Assembly (NCBI RefSeq): GCF_022370635.2
Contig: NZ_CP092362.2
Span: 4,588,001-4,652,000 of the forward strand
Direction: 5' to 3'
Origin: Mycolicibacterium crocinum
GTDB lineage: Bacteria; Actinomycetota; Actinomycetes; Mycobacteriales; Mycobacteriaceae
Length of the DNA stretch: 64,000 nt
Part shown: one piece after another, positions 28,001 to 38,892 of the stretch
Layout of the letters: each line of letters begins with the position of its first letter
How positions within the stretch are numbered: position 1 is the stretch's first letter
The notes under the pieces: model-generated
Told to the model about the DNA's origin: nothing
Databases searched by the model: none
The model's input: the letters and a program-made list of their open reading frames with translations, nothing else
Translations under genes and position numbers: made by a program

Positions 28001-30674
28001 TGTTATCCGAAGGCGCCGGCTCACGTTGCTCACGCAATGACCGGATCCGCGCCTCGAACGCATCGATGTCGACCGGCAGTCCGTGCACCCAGAGCTTGCA
28101 GACACTTTCGGCCAGGGCACGCAGTCCGCGTCGCTCCTGGGGGTCCAGCGCGACGGCCAGATGTGGCCGGTCACCGAGGATCTTGCCGACCGCGCCGGTC
28201 AAGATGCCGCGAGGACCGTGCTCGACGAACACCCGGACGCCGTCCTCCCAAGCCTGGAGAATCGTCGCCGGGAAGTCGATCGGCTCGAGGGCTTGCCGCG
28301 TGATCGCTTCGGCCGCCGCCTCCCGAGTCGGTACATACGCCCGGTTGACGGCGTTGGTGTAGAAGCGAATATCGGGGACCTCGTGCGTCTCCCGCGTGTG
28401 AATGTTGCGCCAGGTATCGGCGAAAGGTGCCATCGCCGCGCAATGAATCACCATGTCCAGCCCCAGCGGGATCGCGGTGGCGCCGGCAACGGCGTCGATC
28501 ACCCGCCGGCACGCCGCCGGATCCCCCCCGATGACGCAATCGTCCGGCGCCTGCACGATCGTCATGTAGGCGCGCAGCTCGACGGCCAATGCCGCGTCGA
28601 CCAGCGCCCGGGGTGCGGTGATACGCCAGCACTCCCACGGAGCCGGTTGGTCCCCCAGCCCCCAGTCGGCCGCTGCCACCCGGCACTTGCCGGTCAGCTC
28701 GTCGCCGTACATTCCCGATTCCTCGATCTCATCGAGCATCGGTTCCAGGTCGCTCCAGACCCCGAAGGCCATCAGCGAATTGGTCTCACCCGACGAAAGT
28801 CCAATAGCAGCAGTCGGTTTGAGCCTCAACACCGTCCGAGAGAACTCCGCTTGCGACTGGCAGACCAGAGCACAGCCGGTCAGCTGGGTCCGCGGGTCCA
28901 GCGTGGTGATCCCGTCGCCGTGCAGAGCACGCGCCAGATCGCCGACGCCGGAGAACCGCTGGGTAAGTCCGTCACCGATCTCGGGCCACGCGAACAACAG
29001 ATCACGCCCGGCGCCCGGGTAGGCGGCGGCCGCACCGGTGAACGTGAACGCCAGCTCACCCGTCATCGGGGTGTCGGCGAACGCGATGCCGGGGACAGCA
29101 GGCGCCTCGCCGCGTTCCAGACTCTGCACGGCCTGCTGCCGAAGCTTGTCCAGCGTCGAGGAGCAGTCCCCCACCAGCGAGCAACGCACCGACCCGGTGC
29201 CACCCGGTTCACCGCGTTGCATCCGGCTCAGCAGATCGGCCCGGCTGCCAGCGGCATAGCGCTCCGAAACCGGAACGACGCCAACGGCTAACGGTTTGGG
29301 CGCACCATCGGCCGCGGATACGGTGATGCCATCGGCATGCCCACCGAGCGCCTCTACCCACACCGCCGCGGTGGTTCCACCGGGCGCCGGCTGTGCACCG
29401 GCGGAGTCCACCCGCACCCGCGCCCGCACGGCCTCGACGCGCGCGGCGATCTCCACGGCGGCGCTCGCCGCGTGGGTGCGCCCGATCCGGGCCTCCGCGA
29501 AGTTGGGTTCCGTCGGAAGTGGTTCATCGTCGGTGTCGATGACTGCGATGATCTCGTCACCGGCAGCCTCGGCATCGGCACGGCGTTTGAGCACGAAGGC
29601 CACCGCCGCATCGCCGTGTCCCATGCTCGTGTCCGCGTCGAGTGCATCTGCAGCCCGGGAATGCGCAGGCTCACAACACATGTCGACCGCACCGGCGACG
29701 ACGGCGTCGAGTTCGTGATGCCGCAGCGCCCGGACGCCGATCTGCAGTGCAGTGATCGCGGACAGTTCCTCGGTGGAGACGGTGAAGCCGAACCCACGGA
29801 AGTCGCGCTGGGCATGGATACGGTTCGCCGGGATGTTCGGCATGGTGCCCACCACACCGTCGGCGGTCAGCTTGGGGGCGGCCACCTTGTTGGCCTCCAA
29901 CCACTGCTCGTTGTCGGCGTTCAGCACCCGCAACCGTTGCCGGGCGATGGTGGCGTCACAGCCCATGCCGACGAACACCCCGGTGCGCTCCGAGTCGGTG
30001 GTCACGTTGTGCAACGCCTGGCCCGCCGCCGCGAGCATCACGGTCTGCTGGCTGAGGCTGCCGGCGAGCTCATTCGGCGGAAAGCCAAGCCCCGCAAGGT
30101 CGAGCGCAACACTGTCGAGCGGAGTGGGTTGCGCCTCCGGCCCCAACACGCGGCGCCGGAACTCGTCGGCATCGCGGGCGTCTCCGGTCACCACACCGAT
30201 ACCGCAGATGACGATGTCGTCCGTTGGCGCCTGCGGCCGCGGTGCCGACGCGATCGGCCCGCGGTAGTTCTCGACGATCAGGTGAGCGTTGTTGCCGCCG
30301 AATCCGAAGTTGCTGACCGCGGCACGTTTGACCGGGCCATCCCACGGGGTGGCAGTGGTGACCAACGTGAACGGAGTACCGTCGAGCTTGTCGGTCGGCT
30401 TCTCGCACAACGTCGGCGGAATGGTCGAGGCCTGCATGGCCGACAAGACATTCACCAGACTCGCCGCGCCGGACACCGTGATGGTGTGACCCAAGTTGCC
30501 TTTCAACGCACCGAGTTTCAGCGGAACGTCACCGTAGGCCGCCGCAATGCTCTGCAGCTCGGTGGCATCACCCAAGGGGGTGCCGGTGGCATGGCAGTCG
30601 ACGTAGTCGATGTCGGCCGGCGTCAGCCCGGCCTGCTCCAGCGCCGACGTCATGGCGCGGGTCTGGCCACCCAC
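25020..30674 (-). pseudogene. PfaC-like PUFA-synthase subunit, C-terminal fragment (KS end, CLF, AT, DH)
   Basis: This 1884-residue open frame carries most of a PUFA-synthase subunit. In order it has the end of a ketosynthase (VDCHATGTPLGDATE, KGNLGHTITVSG, SNFGFGGNNAHLI) and a second KS-like chain-length factor in which the catalytic Cys region reads TVSTEELSAITAL. Next come an acyltransferase-like part with IGLSSGETNS, a Pro/Ala linker, and four FabA-like hot-dog units (for example GHFKNDPCMPGTLMAD and AHFFQDPVQPGSLGLE). This resembles PfaC with an inserted AT, as in myxobacterial-type systems. The frame joins the N-terminal fragment after a shift near 30698-30708. The GTG at 30674 is not a plausible natural start, so full activity needs a corrected frame. 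Confidence 0.85.
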
Positions 30675-31515
30675 CGCGGGAGCGGTGGAAGCCGCTTTGC
30701 CGACCGTCGTTCGAGAGTCCCACGCCCAGAATCACACCCAGGATCTGGTCACCTGCGCGTTCGGCATCGGCGAGACGCTTGAGTGCGACCAACGCGGCAC
30801 CGTGTGCGGGTACGAGCCCGTCGGCTTCCGCATGGAACGGACGCGACCGCCCCGACGGGCTGAGCGCCTGCAGCGATGTGAAACCGAGGTGCAGGAACAG
30901 GTCATCCGAACCGTTGACACCACCGGCGAGCATCACGTCGGCCTCGCCGTCATGCAGGGCGTCGCAGGCCAGTTTGATGGCGTAGAGCGACGACGCGCAC
31001 GCCGCGTCGAGCGCGTAGACCGGGCCGTTCATCTCCATGGCACCGGCCACCAGGTGCACCGGCAGTCCCGAGGAGAACCGGTTGCGCGGATCGTCATTAC
31101 CCTCGCCGGTCCACACCGACTCGACGAACGCGGTGCCCATGGTGCTGGGATACGAGAGGTTGCCGACGATCAGGCCGGTACCCGGCGCGGCCAGCGGGCC
31201 GCCGAGCGCCTGCTGCGCGCACTGCGCCAGCCACGCAACGATCGGATCGAGATGGTCGAAATCGGGTATCCGCGCAGCGAATTGGGTGAGATCGAATGAC
31301 GTCTTGACATAGCCGCCAGTCGCCGACGAAACCCGCAAACCCTGTTTGTTGCTGGCGAGCAGTGTTATGGGCTCCACCCCGCGCCATTGATCAGGCGGCG
31401 TGGCTCGCAGCAGGCAACGGCCCGCCAGCGACGCGTCGAACAGTTCTTCAGGTGAAGCCGCACCGGGCAGCACACAACTGCGTCCGACGATCGCGACCGG
31501 ATCGAACCCGCTCAC
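30568..31515 (-). pseudogene. PfaC-like subunit, N-terminal fragment (ketosynthase half)
   Basis: The first ~270 residues are a ketosynthase N-terminus (FDPVAIVGRSCVLPGAASPEE) with the catalytic cysteine in ALDAACASSLYAIKLA and LKRLADAERAGDQI. After LGVGLSNDGR the frame runs into unrelated residues, while the neighbouring frame continues correctly with KAASTAPAVGGQTRAM. A shift equal to one extra base (or two missing) therefore lies near 30698-30708. The GTG start overlaps the stop of the PfaA-like gene (GTGA at 31512-31515), the coupling expected of a working operon. The complete gene would encode about 2160 residues. Confidence 0.85.
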
Positions 31516-33401
31516 GCCGACGTGTCCGCGGCGCCGCCCGCGGCGTAGAACTCCACACCCTCCAGCGTCGCGATGAGCGCACCGTCGGAGGTTTCGTACA
31601 CGATGTTGAAGTCGACCCGCTTGTCGCTGACCGGATGCGCGGCCAGTCGGCAGCGTCCGATGCTGCTGCCTTCACCGAACGCACGATGCAGCACAACGCG
31701 TGCGATGCGAATCGGCAGCACCAGTGGGCGTCCCTGCGCACTGGCCCAGACGATGCCGAGCTGCAGACCACCGTCGATACCGGCGGCATCGATCGCCCAC
31801 CCGTTCTGCGGCCAGCCAAGGTCGTCCAGACTCTTCAGCTCCGCACTCCCGCCGGCAGCGCCGAAGGAATCGAACTGCTCGATCATGGCGAACTGCGGCC
31901 CGTGAAAGAGCGGACCGGCGTACGCGTCGTCGACACTGAGCGGCCACGCTGAACCGGATACCTGCGGAACCGACACTTGAGGCGCCGCGACGGTCGCGGT
32001 GTCGACGGTGGCACGGTATCGCGCCCGCCCCTCAGCGTCTCGGACAGACACCGTGTACTCCGAACCGGTGGGCTCGAAATCGATACTGAGCGTTTGCCTT
32101 TCGCCTTCGGCGAAGGTGACACCCGACAGCACCTGGAAATCACGGACCACCGGGCAGGGATCTGCGACCACTCCCCGAGCCGCGCGCAGGATCGCGTCGA
32201 GCGCGATCACCACCGGCACGACCACTCGGCCGCGGACCTGGTGGTCGGTGAGCACCGGCAGGTCTTCGGCCGACACAGTCCATTCCAGCCGCGTTGCTCG
32301 CAGCCGAGGCTCGGCCGGAGCCGCGACCACGACGGCAGTGGCCGACGAACGGCACAGCGCGTGGTCGGCGAAGAACTGGGCGCCCTCGTCGATCGGGATG
32401 ACACCCACACCACCGGCGAGGAATCGGCTCTTCAGCGTTGCGTCGACCATGCCGCCGTCCCACGGTCCCCAGCCGAATGCGCGGACGACGCACTCGCCGT
32501 TGCGACGCGCAGCCTCCCGGGCCGCAATGGCCTCCAGTGCCGCATTGGCCGACGCGTACGCCGCCTGCCCGGGGTTGCCTGCCCGCGCCGCAATTGAGGA
32601 GAACAGCGAGATGAAGCGCAGCTCGTCGGACGAGGTCGCATCCAGGAGCGCCTCCGCGCCAACAAGTTTCGTGCTGAACACCTTGACAAATCCGTCGTCG
32701 TCGAGGTCTTCCAGACGCTTGTCCGCGAGTACACCGGCGCCGTGCACGACACCGACGATCGGTCCGAAGGTCGTACGTACCTGATTCAGCACGCTGTCCA
32801 GCGCGGCGCGGTCGGTGATGCTGGCCGCGAAGTAGTGTGCCGGTGTGCCTTGCCGCTCCGCCGTCGCCAGGGTGGCCCGAACTTCCCGCTCGGCCAGCAG
32901 GCTCTCGGCTTGGGCACGTGCCTGCGGCAAGCTCAGCTGCTCCCCGCGGGCCCGCGCGGACGCCGCCAAAGCGGTGGCGATCTCGGCGGCCGTGGTGCCG
33001 GACGGCTCGTCGGCACTCACCTCGCGGAGGGGTGTGCGTCCGAGAAGTGCCAGCCGCAGGCCGTGCCGTTTGGCCAGCGCCAGAGCGGATTCCGCGGTCA
33101 CACCCCGGGCACCGCCGGTGACCAGGACGACGCCGCCCGGATTGATGCTGATGGTCTCGCCCTCGCCGACCGACGACTCGATATCGTCGACGGCCACCAG
33201 ACGGGTGCCGTCGGCGCGCAGCGCGACCTCGATCCCACTGCCACCCTCGAGCAGTTCGGCCGCCAGCCGTTCGGCGTCAAGGCTCTCCATGTCGACGGCA
33301 CGAACCGATGCGTTCGGCCATTCCCAGCCGGCGGTCTTCACCAGGCTCGCGACACCAACCGGCACGTCGGCAGCGACGAACCGGGCCCCCGTCGACTGCA
33401 C
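31512..33401 (-). pseudogene. PfaA-like synthase, C-terminal fragment (KR and dehydratase-like domains)
   Basis: A 629-residue frame that continues the PfaA-like protein after a frameshift near 33415-33430. It holds a ketoreductase with VVLVTGGARGVTAESALALA (NADPH loop), GVVHGAGVLADKRLEDL and the catalytic Ser/Tyr region FSSIAARAGNPGQAAYASANA. A PKS-type hot-dog follows with TDHQVRGRVVVPVV (HxxxGxxxxP). KS-AT-ACPs-KR-DH is the standard PfaA order. The residues just before its first possible start (RDAVFVTVQSTGARF) are still family-like, showing that the true protein reads in from upstream. Confidence 0.86.
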
Positions 33402-36400
33402 CGTAACGAAGACCGCGTCGCGGCGTTGCTCCTGGCGACGCTGCGGGCCGCATGGAATGCGCGCAGGTGCATGGCAACACAGTCTTCGGGTGTATGAGCA
33501 GCCGCCAATGGGGCCAGGCTGATGACGGCGCCCGCGTCGGCGGGTACGTCATCGACCGCGTGCGCGTTGACCCCGCGAGCCGTCAGTGCGGCCTGGAGCG
33601 CATCGGCGAAGGCGGAATCCTCACGGGTGATGAGGACGACGCCGTCGCGTAGGCCCGCCATCGCGAGACCGGTGGGCGGCGCGGCGCGCAACTCTGCCTC
33701 GGTGCAGGACAGGCCGACGGGCGCCGACGTGACCGGTGCCGAATGCTGCACTGCGGCAGGTTGCTCGGCGCGACCACCCGAGGCGAAGCCGGCGACGGTG
33801 GCGACAACATCCTGCAAGGTACGCAGATTCGCCAGCTCCGAGGCCGGGATCTCCGGAGCCCCCGGGAACTTCGCCTGCAACGCCGCCAAAATCTCGACCT
33901 GCTTGATCGAATCGATCCCGAGCTCAGCCTCCATCTCCATGCCCAACCCGAGCATGTCCACCGGATAACCCGTCTTCTCCGAAACAATCGACAGCACAAC
34001 ATCACCCGCGTCTACCGCCGGAGCGGCGGGCGCTGCCGTGACAGGGGCGACCGGTGCGGGCGTCGCGAAGCCGGCCACCGTGTCCACGACATCCTGCAAG
34101 GTACGCAGATTCGCCAGCTCCGAGGCCGGGATCTCCGGAGCCCCCGGGAACTTCGCCTGCAACGCCGCCAAAATCTCGACCTGCTTGATCGAATCGATCC
34201 CGAGCTCAGCCTCCATCTCCATGCCCAACCCGAGCATGTCCACCGGATAACCCGTCTTCTCCGAAACAATCGACAGCACAACATCACCCGCGTCTACCGC
34301 CGGAGCGGCGGGCGCTGCCGTGACAGGGGCGACCGGTGCCGACCCCGCAAAACCGGCCACCGTGTCCACCACATCCTGCAAGGTACGCAGATTCGCCAGC
34401 TCCGACGCCGGGATCTCCGGAGCCCCCGGGAACTTCGCCTGCAACGCCGCCAAAATCTCGACCTGCTTGATCGAATCGATCCCGAGCTCAGCCTCCATCT
34501 CCATGCCCAACCCGAGCATGTCCACCGGATAACCCGTCTTCTCCGAAACAATCGACAGCACAACATCACCCGCCGCAACAGCTGGCGCGGCCACCGGAGT
34601 AGGGACGGGCGCGGCCACGGGGGCCGCGACAACCGGAGCGGGAGCGGCTGCCACCACCGGTTCGACGACCGGCGGTGGGGCCATAGGAGTAACTGCCACC
34701 GGTGGCGCACTCACCGGCGCGGCCGCAACTGGAGCGACCACGGGCTGAGGCGCAACGTTCGGTGCCTGCGCAACGGTCGCGGAATTGCCGACGATCTGTG
34801 CCATCATCTGGGTGGACATGTCCAGAAATGCCTGGTGGCTTTCCGTCATCACATCCATATAGCGCTGATGCTGCTCGGCCGTCTCCTTCTGGATGCTGTC
34901 GATGATGCTCCAGACATCACCGGACAACGGCGCCTCGATGAACTCGGCCTGAATCTCCACCTGCTGCGGAGCGACCGGCGACTGCTGCACGACCGGTGCC
35001 GGTGCTGGCTGCTGCGAAACCGGCGTCTGAACCGCGGGCGCGTCCATCCGCTGGACCGCCGGAGCTGGCGCCGCAACAGCAGGCGCCACCGCCGCCGCAG
35101 CGGCTGGCGCGCTCACCCGAGTGCGCTTCGCCGTGATCGAAACCTTGCCGTCCACAGGCGGATACGGCTTACCGAGGTTCGCTCCGCCAACCTTGACAGC
35201 ATGCTTCGGCGGCGGGACGAACTTCACCGGCTCCGCGTAGTGGTCGAACAACGCAGCAAGATCAAGGGTCACACCATCGGCGGCCAGCGCCGCTAGGCCT
35301 CGATGCCAACCCCGCAGACCATCGGCCTTCGGGTCATCGAGCGCCACTGCCAAGTGCGCCGAGTTGCCGAGTATCTTCCCGACCAATCCCGTCAGGACGC
35401 GGCTGGGACCAACCTCGATGAAGCGGGTGACCCCGTCACGGGCCATCGCCTCGATCATCTCGCGGAACCGCACCACCTGCTGTACCTGATCGCCGAGTTG
35501 CGTGGCGACGTCCTCGCTGTATACCTGCGCGGTGGCGTTCGCATACACCGGGAAGTTCGGTTGTCCGATCTTCAGCGTCTTGAGGTAGGCCGTCAGCGGC
35601 GCACTGCTCGCAGCCACGATCTCGGAGTGGAACGCCGAGGCCACCGGAAGGCGCACGGCCGTCCAGCCTTTCGCTTTCGCCGCGGTCTGTGCCCACGCGA
35701 TATCAGTCTCGTATCCGGCCAGTACCACCTGGGTTGGTGCGTTGTCGTTGGCAATGACAAGCGATGCTGAATCGGGCTGGGTGGCGAGCAGCGCCCGCAC
35801 GTCGTCGGCGGTCGCCGTGACGGCCAGCATCGCGCCGTCCTTACCTTGACCTGCCTCGTTCATCAGCGTGCCGCGGGTACGAGCCGTCTCGACCAGACTC
35901 TCGGTCGGCAGCACACCGGCGGCCGCCAGCGCGGTGACCTCTCCGAAGCTGTGGCCAGCTGCCGCACTCGCGCTCACCCCGAGGAGGTCGAGCAGCGCGA
36001 GCTGAGCGAGACTTGTTGCGGCGATGGCGGGTTGAGCGTTGGCCATCGCGGTGAGTTCTGTCTTCTGCGCGTCCAGCGCAGCGGCGTCGAACACCGGCTC
36101 CGGAAACACAACTTTCGGGAGATCGGCGAGATCGCCCTCGAGCCCGTCCCAGACCGCGAGCGCCTCGGGGAAAGCGAGCGCGAGATCGCCGCCCATCCCG
36201 ACGTACTGGCTACCCTGCCCGGGGAACAGGAATGCTGTCTTGCCTTCACGCGCCGGCCCAACGCCGACCGCGATGTTGGCGTCCTTCAGCTCGGCAGCCT
36301 TGCCGTCGGCCAGCGCGACATGCAACCGGTCGGCGAGCGTCGCAAGCGATTCGGTGTCGGTAGCCACCAGGCCCGCGCGCGCATGCTGCGATGCGTCGAA

Positions 36401-37951
36401 CTCTTCGGCGGCATCGAACGCAATGCGGGCCAGGCTCTCACCGGAGCGCGCGGCCGCGACGATCTCGGCAGCGCGCTTGCCCAGCTCGGCCTCCGACGGT
36501 GCGCTGAGGACCACCAGCTCGCTGGGCAGGGTCCGTAGCCGCTTGGCGCGGTGCTCACCCTGGTACTCCTCCAGCGTCACGTGGAAGTTGCTGCCACCGA
36601 ATCCGAAAGAGCTGACCGACGCCCGCCGTGGCTGATCGCCCTTACGCACCCAGGGCCGAGTTTTGGCGTTGACGTAGAACGGCGAATCCTCGATTCCCAT
36701 GGCGGGATTGGGGCGGTCGACCTTCAGAGTTCCGGGCAGTGTCGAATGTTGTAGCGCCAGAACGGCTTTGATCAGACCGGCAGCGCCGGCGGCGGCCTTG
36801 GTGTGACCGATCTGCGACTTCACCGATCCCAGGGCGATCCGCGCCGAATTGTCGGTGAACACTGACTTCAGACCGGCGAACTCGGCGACGTCACCGGCCT
36901 TGGTCGCCGTACCGTGCGCCTCGACGAGTTCGACGGTCGAGGGGTCGTAGCCGGCGCGCTCGTACGCGCGACGCAGCGCCTTGGCCTGCCCCTCGGAACG
37001 AGGAGCGTAGACACTGGATGCGCGCCCGTCCGAGGACGACCCCAAACCGCGGATGACCGCGTGGATCTGGTCCCCGTCGCGCTCGGCGTCGGCGAGGCGC
37101 TTGAGGGCCACCATGCCCACGCCCTCACCGATGATCGTGCCGTCGGCACCTTCGGAGAACGGCCGACAGTCACCGGTCGCGGAGAACGCGGGCGTCTTCG
37201 AGAAGCACATGTACATCATCACGTCATTGAGCGCGTCTACGCCGCCGGTGAGCACCACATCCGACTCGTGCAGGTACAGCCGGTGCAGCGCGGACTGCAG
37301 CGCGGAAAGCGAACTGGCGCAAGCCGCGTCGGTGACGAAGTTGGCGCCACCAAGATTGAGGCGGTTGGCGACACGACCAGCGATGACGTTGCCGAGCAGA
37401 CCCGGGAACGTGCTCTCCTGCCACGGCACATAGTGATCGGCGATGTCCTGGCAGATTTCGTCGGCTTCGCTCTCCGACAAGCCGTTCTCCAGCAGCGCTT
37501 TACGCCAGATCGGGCGCTGCATCCGGGAACCCATCTGGACCACGAGCTCGGTCGTCGAGGCGACGCCGAGTACCACGTCGACCCGATCCAGGTCCACTGC
37601 AGCTCCCCCACGCTGAACCTCATCGAGCAGTTGCTTGGCCGCGACCAAGGCGAGGATCTGTCCGGTGTCCGTCGACGGTAAGGCGTTGGGCGGCAACCCG
37701 AATTTCACCGGATCGAAGCTCACCGGATCGATGAAGCCGCCCCGCTTACAGTAGGTGCGGTCCGGTGCCTTCGGGTCGGCGTCGTAGTAGTCCTCGATCA
37801 GCCAGTGCGAGGGTGGGACATCGCCGATGGCGTCGCGTCCGGTGGTGATGGTGCGCCAGAACCCGTCGAGCCCAGACTCGCCCGGATAGATCGCCGACAT
37901 GGCGACCACCGCGATAGGAGTGGCGCTGGGCTGGTGCGTGTTGTCAGTCAA
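33338..37951 (-). pseudogene. PfaA-like PUFA synthase, N-terminal fragment (KS-AT-ACPx3)
   Basis: From a TTG at 37949-37951, with AAGGG upstream and 8 bp after the pfaD remnant, this frame encodes KS, AT and three ACPs. The KS has catalytic Cys211 (TDAACASSLSALQ), HGTATKAGD and SQIGHTKAAAG. The AT has LFPGQGSQYVGMGG and Ser668 in GHSFGEVTALAAAG. After a Pro/Ala linker come three ACPs with phosphopantetheine serines 1160, 1254 and 1348, each in LGIDSIKQVEIL. After about residue 1510 the frame shifts near 33415-33430 and ends at 33338 in nonsense, the KR part lying in another frame. Tandem ACPs and KS-AT-ACP-KR order are diagnostic of PUFA-type secondary lipid synthases. Confidence 0.87.
33807..34580 (-). 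repeat. Three near-identical tandem ACP-coding repeats, 282-bp period
   Basis: The same ~205-bp stretch occurs three times, beginning near 33807, 34089 and 34371, exactly 282 bp (94 codons) apart. Over the ACP core the copies differ at only a few bases, for example one codon change in EIPASEL. The linkers (APVAPVTAAPAAPAVDAGD) are also nearly repeated between the first two. Such identity implies recent duplication or gene conversion. Copy number sets ACP number and may vary by recombination. Confidence 0.92.
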
Positions 37952-37959
37952 GGTAACCC

Positions 37960-38796
37960 TTATCCGAGAGGACGTGGACGAAAATCGAAAGCGGCAGCCG
38001 GCATCGGGACACCCGCCACACGTAACTGGCCGGCACGGGTGACTGTCGCGGCTCCTTCGAGCAGGTTGAGCGCGATCTGGCGAACCGTGCGCGCTTCCAC
38101 TGGTTCGAGGAAACTTCCCCGGACCCATTGGTTGAAGGCCCCCATCGCAGGCCCACACCAAATCTGGTAGTCGCCGCGACGAGCCGTGTTGCCGTCGCGG
38201 GCCCATTGTGAACCGGTGAACAGGTACCACCGAAACACCAACGCCATCCGGTGTTTCGGATCGGCCGCCGCGCGTTCCACCTGACTGGGGTCGGTGTTGG
38301 CGAAGAACGCCTCGGTGTCGGCCCAGATATCCGCCACGCTGCGCCCGAGCGCCGTCGTTTCCAGGTTCTTCAGCTCCTCCGGCGGCGCCTCCTCGAGCGA
38401 GTTGTAGCGCCGGTAGAAGTCAGCGAGCCGATGGCCGCGCTGAGCAAACATCGTGCCGCGCTTGAGGACCTGCACGGTCACGCCCATCTCGAACATGTCC
38501 GCCGCCGGCGCCATCGCCACATCAGTCGACTCGGCCAATCCCAACAGTGTTCGGGCATCGGGTGACAGACCGCTTTCGACCGCTGACTGGTTCACCGAAC
38601 CCGTCAGTGCTTGCTGCTGTGCCAGCGCCTGCTGCCGTTGGTCGATCGGCATGGCTAGGAACTGCTGGATATTCGCCTGCATATCCGGCCGCGCGCTACC
38701 GGCAGGAGGGGAATCGCCGCCATCAGACTTCCGGCGACGACGACTCGTCGTAAACGCTGTGCTGAGTTCATGGACGAGCGCCCCTCTATTTGCCAA
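37960..38796 (-). pseudogene. PfaD-type enoyl reductase, remnant lacking the N-terminal barrel
   Basis: The last ~215 residues match the C-terminal part of PfaD, the FMN-dependent trans-enoyl reductase of PUFA synthases: LTGSVNQSAVESGLSP, VAMAPAADMFEMGVTVQVLKRG, RMALVFRWYLFTGSQWARDG and DYQIWCGPAMGAFNQWVRGS. PfaD is normally about 540 residues, with the FMN-binding TIM barrel in the first half. Here the ~60 residues before LTGSVNQ are unrelated, Gln-rich or basic, and only ~100 bp separate the frame from the next gene. The barrel is thus deleted and activity is unlikely. It is the first gene of the megasynthase operon, ending 8 bp before the PfaA-like start. Confidence 0.82.
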
Positions 38797-38892
38797 AACT
38801 GCCGGATGTCGAGAAGACGCCAGTTAATCACGGTGCCCTTGCGCGGTACTGGAAACGCCGCAACTCACAGGCGGCGCACGGTCGCCCGGGTC

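Noticed and set aside
30568..30674. Overlap of two PfaC frames as two separate genes
   Set aside because: Both frames encode adjoining parts of one ketosynthase; a single frameshifted gene is the simpler reading.
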